Part shown: piece by piece, positions 35,434 through 41,725 of the stretch
Numbering within the stretch: position 1 is the first letter of the stretch
Layout of the letters: each line of letters begins with the position of its first letter
Assembly: GCA_947259095.1 (NCBI GenBank)
Contig: CAMYLA010000067.1
Coordinates: 1-43,938 of the forward strand
DNA length: 43,938 nt
Origin: an uncultured Acidimicrobiaceae bacterium
GTDB lineage: Bacteria; Actinomycetota; Acidimicrobiia; Acidimicrobiales; SZUA-35
Direction: 5' to 3'
Notes under the pieces: model-generated
What the model saw: the letters and a program-made list of their open reading frames with translations, nothing else
The model's database searches: none
What the model was told of the DNA's origin: nothing
Position numbers and translations under genes: made by a program

Positions 35434-36327
35434 TCAGCCGTTCCTGGTCAGGTTGAGGTTCTCCCTGACCTGGGCCGGGGTCAGCACCATGTGGTTCTGG
35501 GCTTCGAGAATGGTCACCGCACGCTCCACCAGGTCGCCGTTCGATGCCTGCACCCCCTGCGAGAGGTAGAGGTTGTCCTCGAGGCCGACACGGACGTTGC
35601 CCCCGGCGTGGGCCGCCAGGGAGACGTACTTCAGCTGGTTGCGTCCGATGGAGAAGGCCGAGAACGTCCAGTCGTCCGGCACGTTGTTGCGCATCGCCAT
35701 GAAGGTGTTGAGGTCGTCCGGTGCGCCCCAGGGCACACCCATGCACAACTGGACCAGCACCGGATCGTTGATCAGGCCCCTGGCAACCAGGTTTTTGGCA
35801 TGGGCCAAATGGCCGGTGTCGAACACCTCGATCTCGATCTGCACCCCAAGCTCGGTCATCTGCCGGGCCATCTCCTCCAGCATCGCCGGGGTGTTGGTCA
35901 TGACGTAGTCGCCTTCACCGAAGTTCATCGAGCCGCAGTCGAGGGTGCACATCTCGGGCATGACCTTGCGGACGTGTTCCACCCGCTCGGTGGCGCCGGC
36001 CATGTCGGTTCCGTCGTCGGAGGGGGGAAGCGGCCGCTCCACGTCGCCAAGCACCAGATCGCCGCCCATCCCGGCGGTGAGATTCAGGACCACATCGGTG
36101 TCCGATGACCTGACCCGGTCCGCCACCTCGGCGTAGTGATCGACACTGCGGGACGGCAGGCCGGTACCGACCTCGCGGACGTGGATGTGGACCACCGCGG
36201 CGCCGGCCCGCGCCGCCTCGATGCAGGCGTCGGCGATCTCGGCCGGGGTGACCGGCACCTTGTCCGATTTGTGGGCGGTGTACCCCGAACCGGTCACCGC
36301 ACAGGTGATGAACACCCCGTCATGCAT
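35434..36327 (-). CDS. Beta-keto acid cleavage enzyme (BKACE/DUF849), probable dehydrocarnitine cleavage
   Basis: The start at 36327 has AGAGGAGG directly upstream with ideal spacing, giving 297 residues; the longer frame to 36594 is not needed. The TIM-barrel family uses Zn and acetyl-CoA to cleave beta-keto acids. Zn-binding histidines are in V-H-I-H-V-R-E near residue 47, and other motifs are N-L-T-A-G-M-G, LDCGSMNFG and E-V-F-D-T-G-H. Beside L-carnitine dehydrogenase the expected reaction is 3-dehydrocarnitine plus acetyl-CoA to betainyl-CoA plus acetoacetate. A betainyl-CoA thioesterase is not in the window. BKACE family is firm; substrate is contextual. Confidence 0.88.
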   Translation of the reverse strand: MHDGVFITCAVTGSGYTAHKSDKVPVTPAEIADACIEAARAGAAVVHIHVREVGTGLPSRSVDHYAEVADRVRSSDTDVVLNLTAGMGGDLVLGDVERPLPPSDDGTDMAGATERVEHVRKVMPEMCTLDCGSMNFGEGDYVMTNTPAMLEEMARQMTELGVQIEIEVFDTGHLAHAKNLVARGLINDPVLVQLCMGVPWGAPDDLNTFMAMRNNVPDDWTFSAFSIGRNQLKYVSLAAHAGGNVRVGLEDNLYLSQGVQASNGDLVERAVTILEAQNHMVLTPAQVRENLNLTRNG

Positions 36328-36445
36328 GGCGCTGCCTCCTCTGCCGCCGGTTGGCGAGCTTTGAGTATGGCAGCATTCACCCCCGCCGCCCAGCGTGCCC
36401 ATGTTGGCGCCGTCGCCAGGGTCGGCGGCCCCATGGTGGTTCCCC

Positions 36446-37627
36446 TCAGTTCGACGACAGGTTTCGCAGCCGACCGATGTCGCCCCGGTCCGGGAAGGAC
36501 AACACCCGCCACAGCTCCGGGTAGTGGTCGGTGGGTTCCATGGTGGTGCCGACCAATCGGTGGACCGAGTCCCAGTCCACGGTGATGGCCTCACCCCGTT
36601 CGGTGACGAGGCCGATCAGGTTGGTTCGGGGCAGCAGGCTCGGCACCCCCTCGGTCCACGTCGTGTACGACACATAGGAACCGTCTGTGGCCTCTGCGAT
36701 ATTGAAACCGGAGACAAAAAGGTCATCGCCGACCAGCTGCTGGAGCGGGTCCCGCAGGCTCTTGTGGTTCATTTCCTGACTCAGACAGGTCAACCGCTGC
36801 CAGGAGCGGTGGCCGGGGTGACTGGGTGGCAGCACGAGCGGCCGCCAGTCCGAATCCCGCCCCACCAGCGGTTGAAAGCTGATCGGCGATGGGGCGTCGA
36901 CGTCCTCGAGGGTCAGCTCGCAGGCGGTTGCGATGCCGTCGGCGTCGTCGACCGCGGTGACGATGAGCAGGTTCCGGTTGGGGTGGATCACCACCAGTTC
37001 CCCGGCGAGGCCGGTCTGCTCCAGGTAGCCCGGGATGAGCATCCTGGCGCCGTCGTACTCGTCCTCGTTGAGGGAGGTCCAGACCCGGCGATCGACAGCG
37101 GTCCAGCCGGCCTGTGGTTGGTCCCCCAGGTTGTCGATGGCCACCGGAAGCAGATCGGCGAACCTCGCCCCCCACTGGTCGAGCTGGGCCTCGTTGACCA
37201 CCGACATGGTGGTCGGGGCGTCCCACAGCAGCACCGTCACCAGATCGCCGCCGAAGGGCTGGTAGGAAATGAGGGGCCTGCTGTGGGGGGCGCCGGGGTT
37301 GACCTCGTTGTTGAGGTTGGTGAGCCGGGCCGATTCGAGCATCGAGCGGGGACGGATCCCCGGTCGGAGCGGTCCTGTGGTCTCCAGTCTTGCCGGCAGG
37401 GACGGCGGCGAAACCATCGCCGGAAGTGCCCCTTGCAGCCACGGCAGGCGATCATCCTCGGCAAGGCGATTCCACTTCGCCCGGAGGTTGCCGAGGCCCA
37501 GCACGAGGCTGCCGACCTGGATGGTGTCGTCGTCCAGCTCGGCGATCTCGGTACCCGGGGGAACCAAACCCCGAATCGAACGGCGGAGCTCGGTGTTGAA
37601 GTCTCGCTTTCGTCTGAACAGACGCAC
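36446..37627 (-). CDS. DUF1444/YtpQ-like protein of unknown function
   Basis: The 393-residue protein starts at GTG 37627, preceded by a TAGCGT box with six nt spacing and no ribosome-binding site. The middle contains V-L-L-W-D-A-P-T-T-M-S-V-V-N, Q-L-D-Q-W-G-A-R-F-A-D-L-L-P-V-A-I-D-N-L, which is similar in arrangement to DUF1444 proteins (hydrophobic strand, D-x-P, W-G, A-x-x-N-L). It has no signal peptide or membrane span and a basic N-terminus. No function can be given. It is a single-gene unit bordered by the carnitine operon and the islet upstream. Confidence 0.65.
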   Translation of the reverse strand: MRLFRRKRDFNTELRRSIRGLVPPGTEIAELDDDTIQVGSLVLGLGNLRAKWNRLAEDDRLPWLQGALPAMVSPPSLPARLETTGPLRPGIRPRSMLESARLTNLNNEVNPGAPHSRPLISYQPFGGDLVTVLLWDAPTTMSVVNEAQLDQWGARFADLLPVAIDNLGDQPQAGWTAVDRRVWTSLNEDEYDGARMLIPGYLEQTGLAGELVVIHPNRNLLIVTAVDDADGIATACELTLEDVDAPSPISFQPLVGRDSDWRPLVLPPSHPGHRSWQRLTCLSQEMNHKSLRDPLQQLVGDDLFVSGFNIAEATDGSYVSYTTWTEGVPSLLPRTNLIGLVTERGEAITVDWDSVHRLVGTTMEPTDHYPELWRVLSFPDRGDIGRLRNLSSN

Positions 37628-37633
37628 AAACGA

Positions 37634-37639
37634 ACGCTA
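37634..37639 (-). promoter_or_regulatory. -10 box of the DUF1444-like gene (leaderless)
   Basis: TAGCGT on the minus strand six nt before the GTG at 37627; no ribosome-binding site. Confidence 0.5.
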
Positions 37640-37988
37640 CCTGACCATCTCCCGGCCGCGCCTGACCGGCTGGGCACGGGCTGGCCGACGGTTCGGCCGG
37701 TTCCTGCACTGCCGGGGGTGAAAACCGGTTCGACGACATCACCATCGACCCCGGCGACCAAACCGTGATCGACCGGCGCGCAACCTCACCGACCGCCACG
37801 ACCGGCTACGCCTTCGACACCGACGTACCAGCCGACGCCGACGTCATCGCCGCCGCGAAGGCCTCAACACCTGACCGGGCATCGCTGGTCGCGTTCGAAA
37901 CCGGAACACTACCGAACACCAGAGCTGAGGAGGGTCCAGTGTTACCGGCGCCTGCTGGCATGCCCGGCCTTTGTCTACACTTGGGGAC
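37640..37988. other. Compositionally odd stretch with a decayed coding fragment
   Basis: No convincing gene fills this region. A plus-strand frame from the GTG at 37765 to 38028 encodes an acidic, readable stretch (for example F-D-D-I-T-I-D-P-G-D-Q-T-V) but it has no proper start, and its last part is the overlapping start region of the next small ORF. Codons such as ACA, TCA, GTA and CCA, rare in neighbouring genes, are frequent, suggesting foreign origin and decay. Confidence 0.4.
37976..37981 (+). promoter_or_regulatory. -10 box of the 58-residue ORF (leaderless)
   Basis: TACACT seven nt before the ATG at 37989; no ribosome-binding site. Confidence 0.5.
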
Positions 37989-38165
37989 ATGGCACGTGGT
38001 CCGTCTACAGCCGAACTCAGCGAGATGAGCCCATCCGAGGCGTCCGCTGCGCTGTGGGATGTGACAATCACAGACTGGGACGAGATCAGCCCCGAAGGTC
38101 AAAAGATCCTCCTCGAGCTCAACGCCCAGGCCGACGCCGACAAGCCACCATCGCCGCAACGGTAG
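37989..38165 (+). CDS. Small acidic protein of unknown function (58 aa)
   Basis: The ORF begins M-A-R-G-P-S-T-A-E-L and contains S-P-S-E-A-S-A-A-L-W-D-V-T-I and a long helix I-S-P-E-G-Q-K-I-L-L-E-L-N-A-Q-A. The product is acidic and soluble with no recognised family. Start choice rests on the TACACT box seven nt upstream. Codon choice (CGT, GGT, ACA, CAA) differs from the surrounding genome. It could be an antitoxin-like or phage-derived protein, but nothing proves this. A second leaderless ORF begins 54 nt later. Confidence 0.5.
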   Translation: MARGPSTAELSEMSPSEASAALWDVTITDWDEISPEGQKILLELNAQADADKPPSPQR

Positions 38166-38207
38166 CCACCCACTCAACCGGACCGCTCGACGGTCATGCC
38201 CCTGCTG

Positions 38208-38213
38208 TAGGTT
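38208..38213 (+). promoter_or_regulatory. -10 box before a truncated ORF
   Basis: TAGGTT six nt before the GTG at 38220, the same leaderless geometry as neighbouring genes. Confidence 0.4.
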
Positions 38214-38219
38214 GACCGA

Positions 38220-38311
38220 GTGCGCCGCACCGTCTCCGTCGCCACCGAGGTCTACGACGTCATCCTCGAAGCCCTCTCCGGCGACCGCCGCGCCGGCGTA
38301 CCGCCGGGCGC
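38220..38311 (+). pseudogene. Truncated leaderless ORF running into the opposing methyltransferase gene
   Basis: From GTG 38220 about 30 codons read as plausible protein (M-R-R-T-V-S-V-A-T-E-V-Y-D-V-I-L-E-A-L-S). The frame then continues to 38678, antisense inside the methyltransferase gene, where it is clearly a shadow. The likely reading is a gene whose 3' part was lost at the islet boundary. No family was recognised from the remnant. Confidence 0.4.
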
Positions 38312-39451
38312 TCAGCGGCGAGCCAGGATCACATCCCGGTCGATGGTGGCGTCCACGGTGTGGGACATGGAGAAACCTCCGGCCGCTATGACCGGTTTGA
38401 ACCCGGCGTCGGCCAGGACCCGGCCGACATCTCGCCGCCCGGCCCGTTTTGTGTTCCAGGCCAGGCACACCGCGCCGCCCGGCCGCAGCCAACGGTGCCA
38501 CGTCGGCAGTGATCGGGCCAGGAGTTCCACGGTGTCGGCCGGCTGGGGGGCCGCAGCGTCGACCGAACCTCGGTGCTGCACGCCGTATGGCAGGTCGGTC
38601 ACCACCACGTCGATCGTGCCCCGCTTGATCGCCAGGCCACGATCGCCCCCGTCGGCCTGGAAGGTCTGGATCCGTTGACCGTTGCCGGCCTTGAACGTTG
38701 GGCGGTCCGGGGCGACCTCGAAGGTCAGGCACCGCCGTTCGGCGTTGCCGGTCCGGAACCGTTTGCTCTTGTGGGGCAGGCGCTGCCGTTTTGCCCAGGT
38801 TTCGAGGAAGATCGCCTGCTGGTCGAGCCCGGCGCCGTCGATGTCGATGCCGACGCCGTCCATGCCGTAGGCCAGTGCCCAGTGCAGTGTCGTTCCCCGG
38901 CCGGACATCGGGTCGAGCACGATCCCCGCCGGGTGGGCCGGGTCGATGCCGGCCGCGGCCAGGGCGATGTTGAGCATGGCCCTGGTCAACCGTTCGTTCG
39001 TCTTGCCCCGGTACCGCTGGACGGTGACCAGATCGGTGCCGTGAACCAGCGGCTCATCGATGGCCACCGGCTCCAGCAGCTCCGGTGTCGAACGGTGGTG
39101 GCGGAACAGTGCGGCCGAGGCCGACAGTTGACCAACGATCTCGGCCAACCGATCGACGGGCCCCGATGCGCCGAATCGCAGCAGCTGTGATCGCCCGGCC
39201 GACACCCGCTCGATGTCCCCGACCGCCACCGGCACCGGGGCTTCCGGCCGGTCGGCCGCCGTCTTGTCGCCCCGGTCGGCTCGGCTGTCACCGAAGACCA
39301 GGCGCAGCTCGGCTGCCGCCACCGCGAGCAGCGAGCCGGTGTACACCCGGTTGAGATCGGCCTCCAGGTAGAGCGAGTACCGCTGCTCGGTGTCGGGCCC
39401 GAGCTCGGTGTCGGTATCGGTGTCGATATCGGTTTCGGTCCGGTTTTCGAT
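38312..39451 (-). CDS. Trm11/TrmG10-like RNA methyltransferase, probable ATC start
   Basis: The SAM-dependent methyltransferase core is clear: VLDPMSGRGTTLHWAL (motif I), G-I-D-I-D and the catalytic VVVTDLPYG (D-L-P-Y, a D/NPPY variant for exocyclic amino groups), as in tRNA guanine-N2 enzymes. The first GTG (39346) would begin inside a coherent segment; in-frame sequence continues upstream with Y-S-L-Y-L-E-A-D-L-N-R-V. Between the in-frame stop and 39346 there is no ATG, GTG or TTG. The ATC at 39449-39451 lies six nt after a TAGGCT box, matching leaderless genes here, and would give 379 residues. The N-terminal T-D-I-D-T-D-T repeat comes from a 6-bp DNA repeat. The RNA target is inferred. 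Confidence 0.78.
   Translation of the reverse strand: MENRTETDIDTDTDTELGPDTEQRYSLYLEADLNRVYTGSLLAVAAAELRLVFGDSRADRGDKTAADRPEAPVPVAVGDIERVSAGRSQLLRFGASGPVDRLAEIVGQLSASAALFRHHRSTPELLEPVAIDEPLVHGTDLVTVQRYRGKTNERLTRAMLNIALAAAGIDPAHPAGIVLDPMSGRGTTLHWALAYGMDGVGIDIDGAGLDQQAIFLETWAKRQRLPHKSKRFRTGNAERRCLTFEVAPDRPTFKAGNGQRIQTFQADGGDRGLAIKRGTIDVVVTDLPYGVQHRGSVDAAAPQPADTVELLARSLPTWHRWLRPGGAVCLAWNTKRAGRRDVGRVLADAGFKPVIAAGGFSMSHTVDATIDRDVILARR
39405..39440 (+). repeat. Six tandem 6-bp units (TCGGTN)
   Basis: Units TCGGTG, TCGGTA, TCGGTG, TCGATA, TCGGTT and TCGGTC follow each other. On the minus strand they encode alternating Thr and Asp near the methyltransferase N-terminus. Confidence 0.75.
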
Positions 39452-39457
39452 GGCTGC

Positions 39458-39463
39458 AGCCTA
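39458..39463 (-). promoter_or_regulatory. -10 box of the methyltransferase gene
   Basis: TAGGCT on the minus strand, six nt before the ATC codon 39449-39451. Confidence 0.5.
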
Positions 39464-39510
39464 TTGCCGCCCGATGACGGCCGGCACCGTGGCCCGATCA
39501 GCTTGTGCAT

Positions 39511-39539
39511 TTGTGAAGCGGGCCGCCGTTCCGTACCCT
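39511..39539 (+). promoter_or_regulatory. rex promoter with overlapping Rex half-site
   Basis: TTGTGA (39511-39516) and TACCCT (39534-39539) are separated by exactly 17 nt, and ATG follows seven nt later, so the mRNA should be leaderless. TTGTGAA matches one arm of the Rex operator consensus TTGTGAA-n4-TTCACAA. The second arm is not recognisable, so autoregulation would need binding to a degenerate site. Confidence 0.6.
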
Positions 39540-39546
39540 GGGGCCG

Positions 39547-40212
39547 ATGGATCAGCCGGTCTCCGAGGCCACCGTCGGGCGCCTCCCGGCCTATCTGCGC
39601 TCCCTGGTCGAGCTGGCGGGCCGGGACGTTGCCAGCGTGTCGTCTGGGCATCTTGCCAAGTTGGTCGGGGTGAATCCGGCCACGCTCCGGCGGGACCTGA
39701 GCTCACTGGGGATCACCGGCACCCGGGGCGTCGGCTACGACGTCAAGTATCTGTTGTTCGAGATCAGCGTGGTGCTGGGGGTCAACCAGGAGTGGGCGGT
39801 GGCGGTGGTGGGCGCCGGCAACCTTGGTCGGGCGCTTGCCAATTATCAGGGCCTGGCCAGCCGAGGGTTTCCGATCAAGGTGTTGTTCGACATCGACGAG
39901 GAGCTGGTCGGCACCACCATCGCCGGACTGACGGTGCAGCACGGCGATCGGCTCTCGGAGGTGGTGGCCGGGATGGGGATCACCGTCGGGGTGATCGCCA
40001 CCTCGGTGGAGGCGGCCCAGTCGGTGGCCGACCAGCTGGTGGCCTCCGGCGTGACCTCGATTCTCAACTTCACCGCCGATCCGCTCGACGTGCCCGACCA
40101 TGTGGTGGTCCGTCGGGTCGATCTCGCCACCGAGCTCCAGATCCTCAGCTTCTATCACCAGCGGGACACCGCGGTCTCCGGCGGGGCCGGTGTGCCCCTT
40201 GGCGAGGACTGA
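39547..40212 (+). CDS. rex: Redox-sensing transcriptional repressor Rex
   Basis: The 221-residue protein has a winged-helix N-terminal domain (about residues 8-80; V-N-P-A-T-L-R-R-D-L-S is the recognition region) and a Rossmann NAD(H)-binding domain with VVGAGNLGRALANY near residue 92. The C-terminal helix (F-Y-H-Q-R-D) normally swaps between subunits. Rex represses respiratory genes until the NADH/NAD+ ratio rises. In actinobacteria rex often leads a hemACD operon; here maoC on the other strand separates it from hemC. Length and motifs are complete. Confidence 0.95.
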   Translation: MDQPVSEATVGRLPAYLRSLVELAGRDVASVSSGHLAKLVGVNPATLRRDLSSLGITGTRGVGYDVKYLLFEISVVLGVNQEWAVAVVGAGNLGRALANYQGLASRGFPIKVLFDIDEELVGTTIAGLTVQHGDRLSEVVAGMGITVGVIATSVEAAQSVADQLVASGVTSILNFTADPLDVPDHVVVRRVDLATELQILSFYHQRDTAVSGGAGVPLGED

Positions 40213-40216
40213 GCGG

Positions 40217-40231
40217 CGGTCGGGCCGACCG
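40217..40231. terminator. Short palindromic hairpin between convergent rex and maoC
   Basis: CGGTCGG-G-CCGACCG is a perfect inverted repeat starting five nt after the rex stop. It lacks a U-run. It could act in both directions. Confidence 0.35.
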
Positions 40232-40248
40232 TCACCGGGCGGCGTCGA

Positions 40249-40752
40249 TCAGGCGAAGACCGTGCGGCCGATCCACTCGGCGATCAGCGCCGGCTTGTCG
40301 GTTCCTTCGATCTCCACCGTCATGCTCCGGATCTGGTCGATCGAATTGCCCTTGAGGGTCACATCGGTGACCTGCGACGTGGCTCGGACCCTGGACCCGG
40401 CCGGGACCGGGTTGATGAACCGGACCTTGTTCATGCCGTAGTTGACCCCCATCAGCAACCCCTCCATCGGCGGCAGGTCATCGGGGATGGTGGAAGACAG
40501 GTGGACCAACAGCGACAGGGTGAGGAAGCCGTGGGCGATCGGCCCCCCGAACGGGGTCTGGGCCGCCCGCTCCGGGTCGACGTGGATGAACTGGTGGTCG
40601 AGTGTGGCGTCGGCGAAATCGTTGATCCGCTGCTGGCTCAGCTCGAACCACTCGCCGGACGCAGGCTCGCCGCCGATCTGGGCTTTCATGGCCTCGTAGG
40701 CCTTCTCGGCGTTTGATTTCTCGGCGGCAGCGGGCTCGGTGTTGGCGCTCAT
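40249..40752 (-). CDS. MaoC-family (R)-enoyl-CoA hydratase/dehydratase
   Basis: The 167-residue hot-dog-fold protein hydrates enoyl-CoA esters. The hydratase motif is visible as D-F-A-D-A-T-L-D-H-Q-F-I-H-V-D (catalytic Asp and His) followed by A-H-G-F-L-T-L-S. AGGAG lies eight nt before the ATG. It is a single-gene unit, convergent with rex and divergent from hemC, so it intrudes in what is often a continuous rex-hem operon. The acyl substrate is unknown; short-chain or carnitine-derived CoA esters are conceivable. Confidence 0.9.
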   Translation of the reverse strand: MSANTEPAAAEKSNAEKAYEAMKAQIGGEPASGEWFELSQQRINDFADATLDHQFIHVDPERAAQTPFGGPIAHGFLTLSLLVHLSSTIPDDLPPMEGLLMGVNYGMNKVRFINPVPAGSRVRATSQVTDVTLKGNSIDQIRSMTVEIEGTDKPALIAEWIGRTVFA

Positions 40753-40793
40753 TGTTCACACTCCTGATCGAACGTGCCACCGAAGGTAGCCGT

Positions 40794-40799
40794 TACCCT
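40794..40799 (+). promoter_or_regulatory. -10 box of hemC
   Basis: TACCCT, identical to the rex and proC boxes, seven nt before the ACG at 40807. It lies downstream of the only standard start codon (GTG 40774), which would therefore be outside the transcript. Confidence 0.5.
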
Positions 40800-40806
40800 T
40801 ACAACC

Positions 40807-41724
40807 ACGAAACTCAGGATCGCAACCCGCAACAGCCCCCTGGCGCTTTGGCAGGCCGAACATGTGGCCTCGCTGCTTCGTCTGGTCGAGCCTTCCCTCC
40901 ACGTGACCATGGTGTCGATGGAGACCTTCGGCGATCGTCGGCTCGATCTGTCGATCCCGGAGCTTGGCGGCAAGGGTGTGTTCTCGAAAGAGGTCCAGCA
41001 GCTGGTGATGGCCGGCGAGGCCGACCTGGCGGTGCACTCGGCCAAGGATCTGCAGGCGGTGACCCCCGAAGGGTTGGCCATCGCCGCCTACCCGGAGCGG
41101 GGCGACCCCCGCGACGCCCTGATCGGCTGTGCCATGGACGACCTCGGCGAGGGGGCGACGGTGGCCACCGGCTCGAACCGCCGGGCCGCGCTGTTGCTTG
41201 ATCGCCGGCCCGATCTGGTGCTGCGTCCGTTGCGGGGCAACATCGGCACCCGGCTGGCCAAGATGCGTGACCATGATGCCTTGGTGATGGCGGCTGCGGC
41301 CCTCGATCGCCTGGCCGTCGAGCCACCAATCGTCGACCGGCTCGACCCGGCCGGTTTCGTGCCGCAGGTCGGCCAGGGTGCACTGGCGGTGGAGGTCCGG
41401 GCCGATGATCAGGCGGTCCACGATCTCGTGGCCGCCATCGACCATGGGCCGACGGCCCTGACCGTCTCGGCCGAGCGGGCTTTTCTGGCCGAGCTCGGCG
41501 GCGACTGCAACCTCCCGGCCGGCGCCTTCGCCGTTCTCACCGGTGGCTCGAAGCCGGCCGGATCGGGAACCACGATCGAGATCAGGGGCGTCCTGGCATC
41601 GGCCGACGGCACCGGGCTGCAACGAGCCGTCGAGACCGGGCCGACATCGGTCGATCCGGGCCGGCTGTTGGCCAGACGGCTCCGCAAACAGCTGGAAGCC
41701 GCCGAGTCGGCGGCCGGAGACTGA
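40807..41724 (+). CDS. hemC: Hydroxymethylbilane synthase, probable ACG start
   Basis: The enzyme polymerises four porphobilinogens to hydroxymethylbilane in tetrapyrrole synthesis. Motifs are LRIATRNSPLALWQAEHVA at the N-terminus, a V-H-S-A-K-D-L segment, FVPQVGQGALAVEVR, and the cofactor cysteine in GGDCNLPAG. The GTG at 40774 would add eleven residues (P-P-K-V-A-V-T-L-T-T), has no ribosome-binding site and lies before the TACCCT box. ACG 40807 is followed by K-L-R-I-A-T, which matches the usual HemC N-terminus, and sits seven nt after the -10 box. This gives 305 residues. The gene overlaps hemD control signals at its end. Confidence 0.93.
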   Translation, partial: TKLRIATRNSPLALWQAEHVASLLRLVEPSLHVTMVSMETFGDRRLDLSIPELGGKGVFSKEVQQLVMAGEADLAVHSAKDLQAVTPEGLAIAAYPERGDPRDALIGCAMDDLGEGATVATGSNRRAALLLDRRPDLVLRPLRGNIGTRLAKMRDHDALVMAAAALDRLAVEPPIVDRLDPAGFVPQVGQGALAVEVRADDQAVHDLVAAIDHGPTALTVSAERAFLAELGGDCNLPAGAFAVLTGGSKPAGSGTTIEIRGVLASADGTGLQRAVETGPTSVDPGRLLARRLRKQLEAAESAAGD

Positions 41725-41725
41725 C

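Noticed and set aside
37765..38028. 87-residue plus-strand ORF as an intact gene
   Set aside because: It has no ribosome-binding site or -10 box, and its C-terminal part overlaps the promoter and start of the better-supported 58-aa ORF.
39501..39540. Complete palindromic Rex operator
   Set aside because: Only one arm (TTGTGAA) is present; no TTCACAA-like second arm lies at the right distance.
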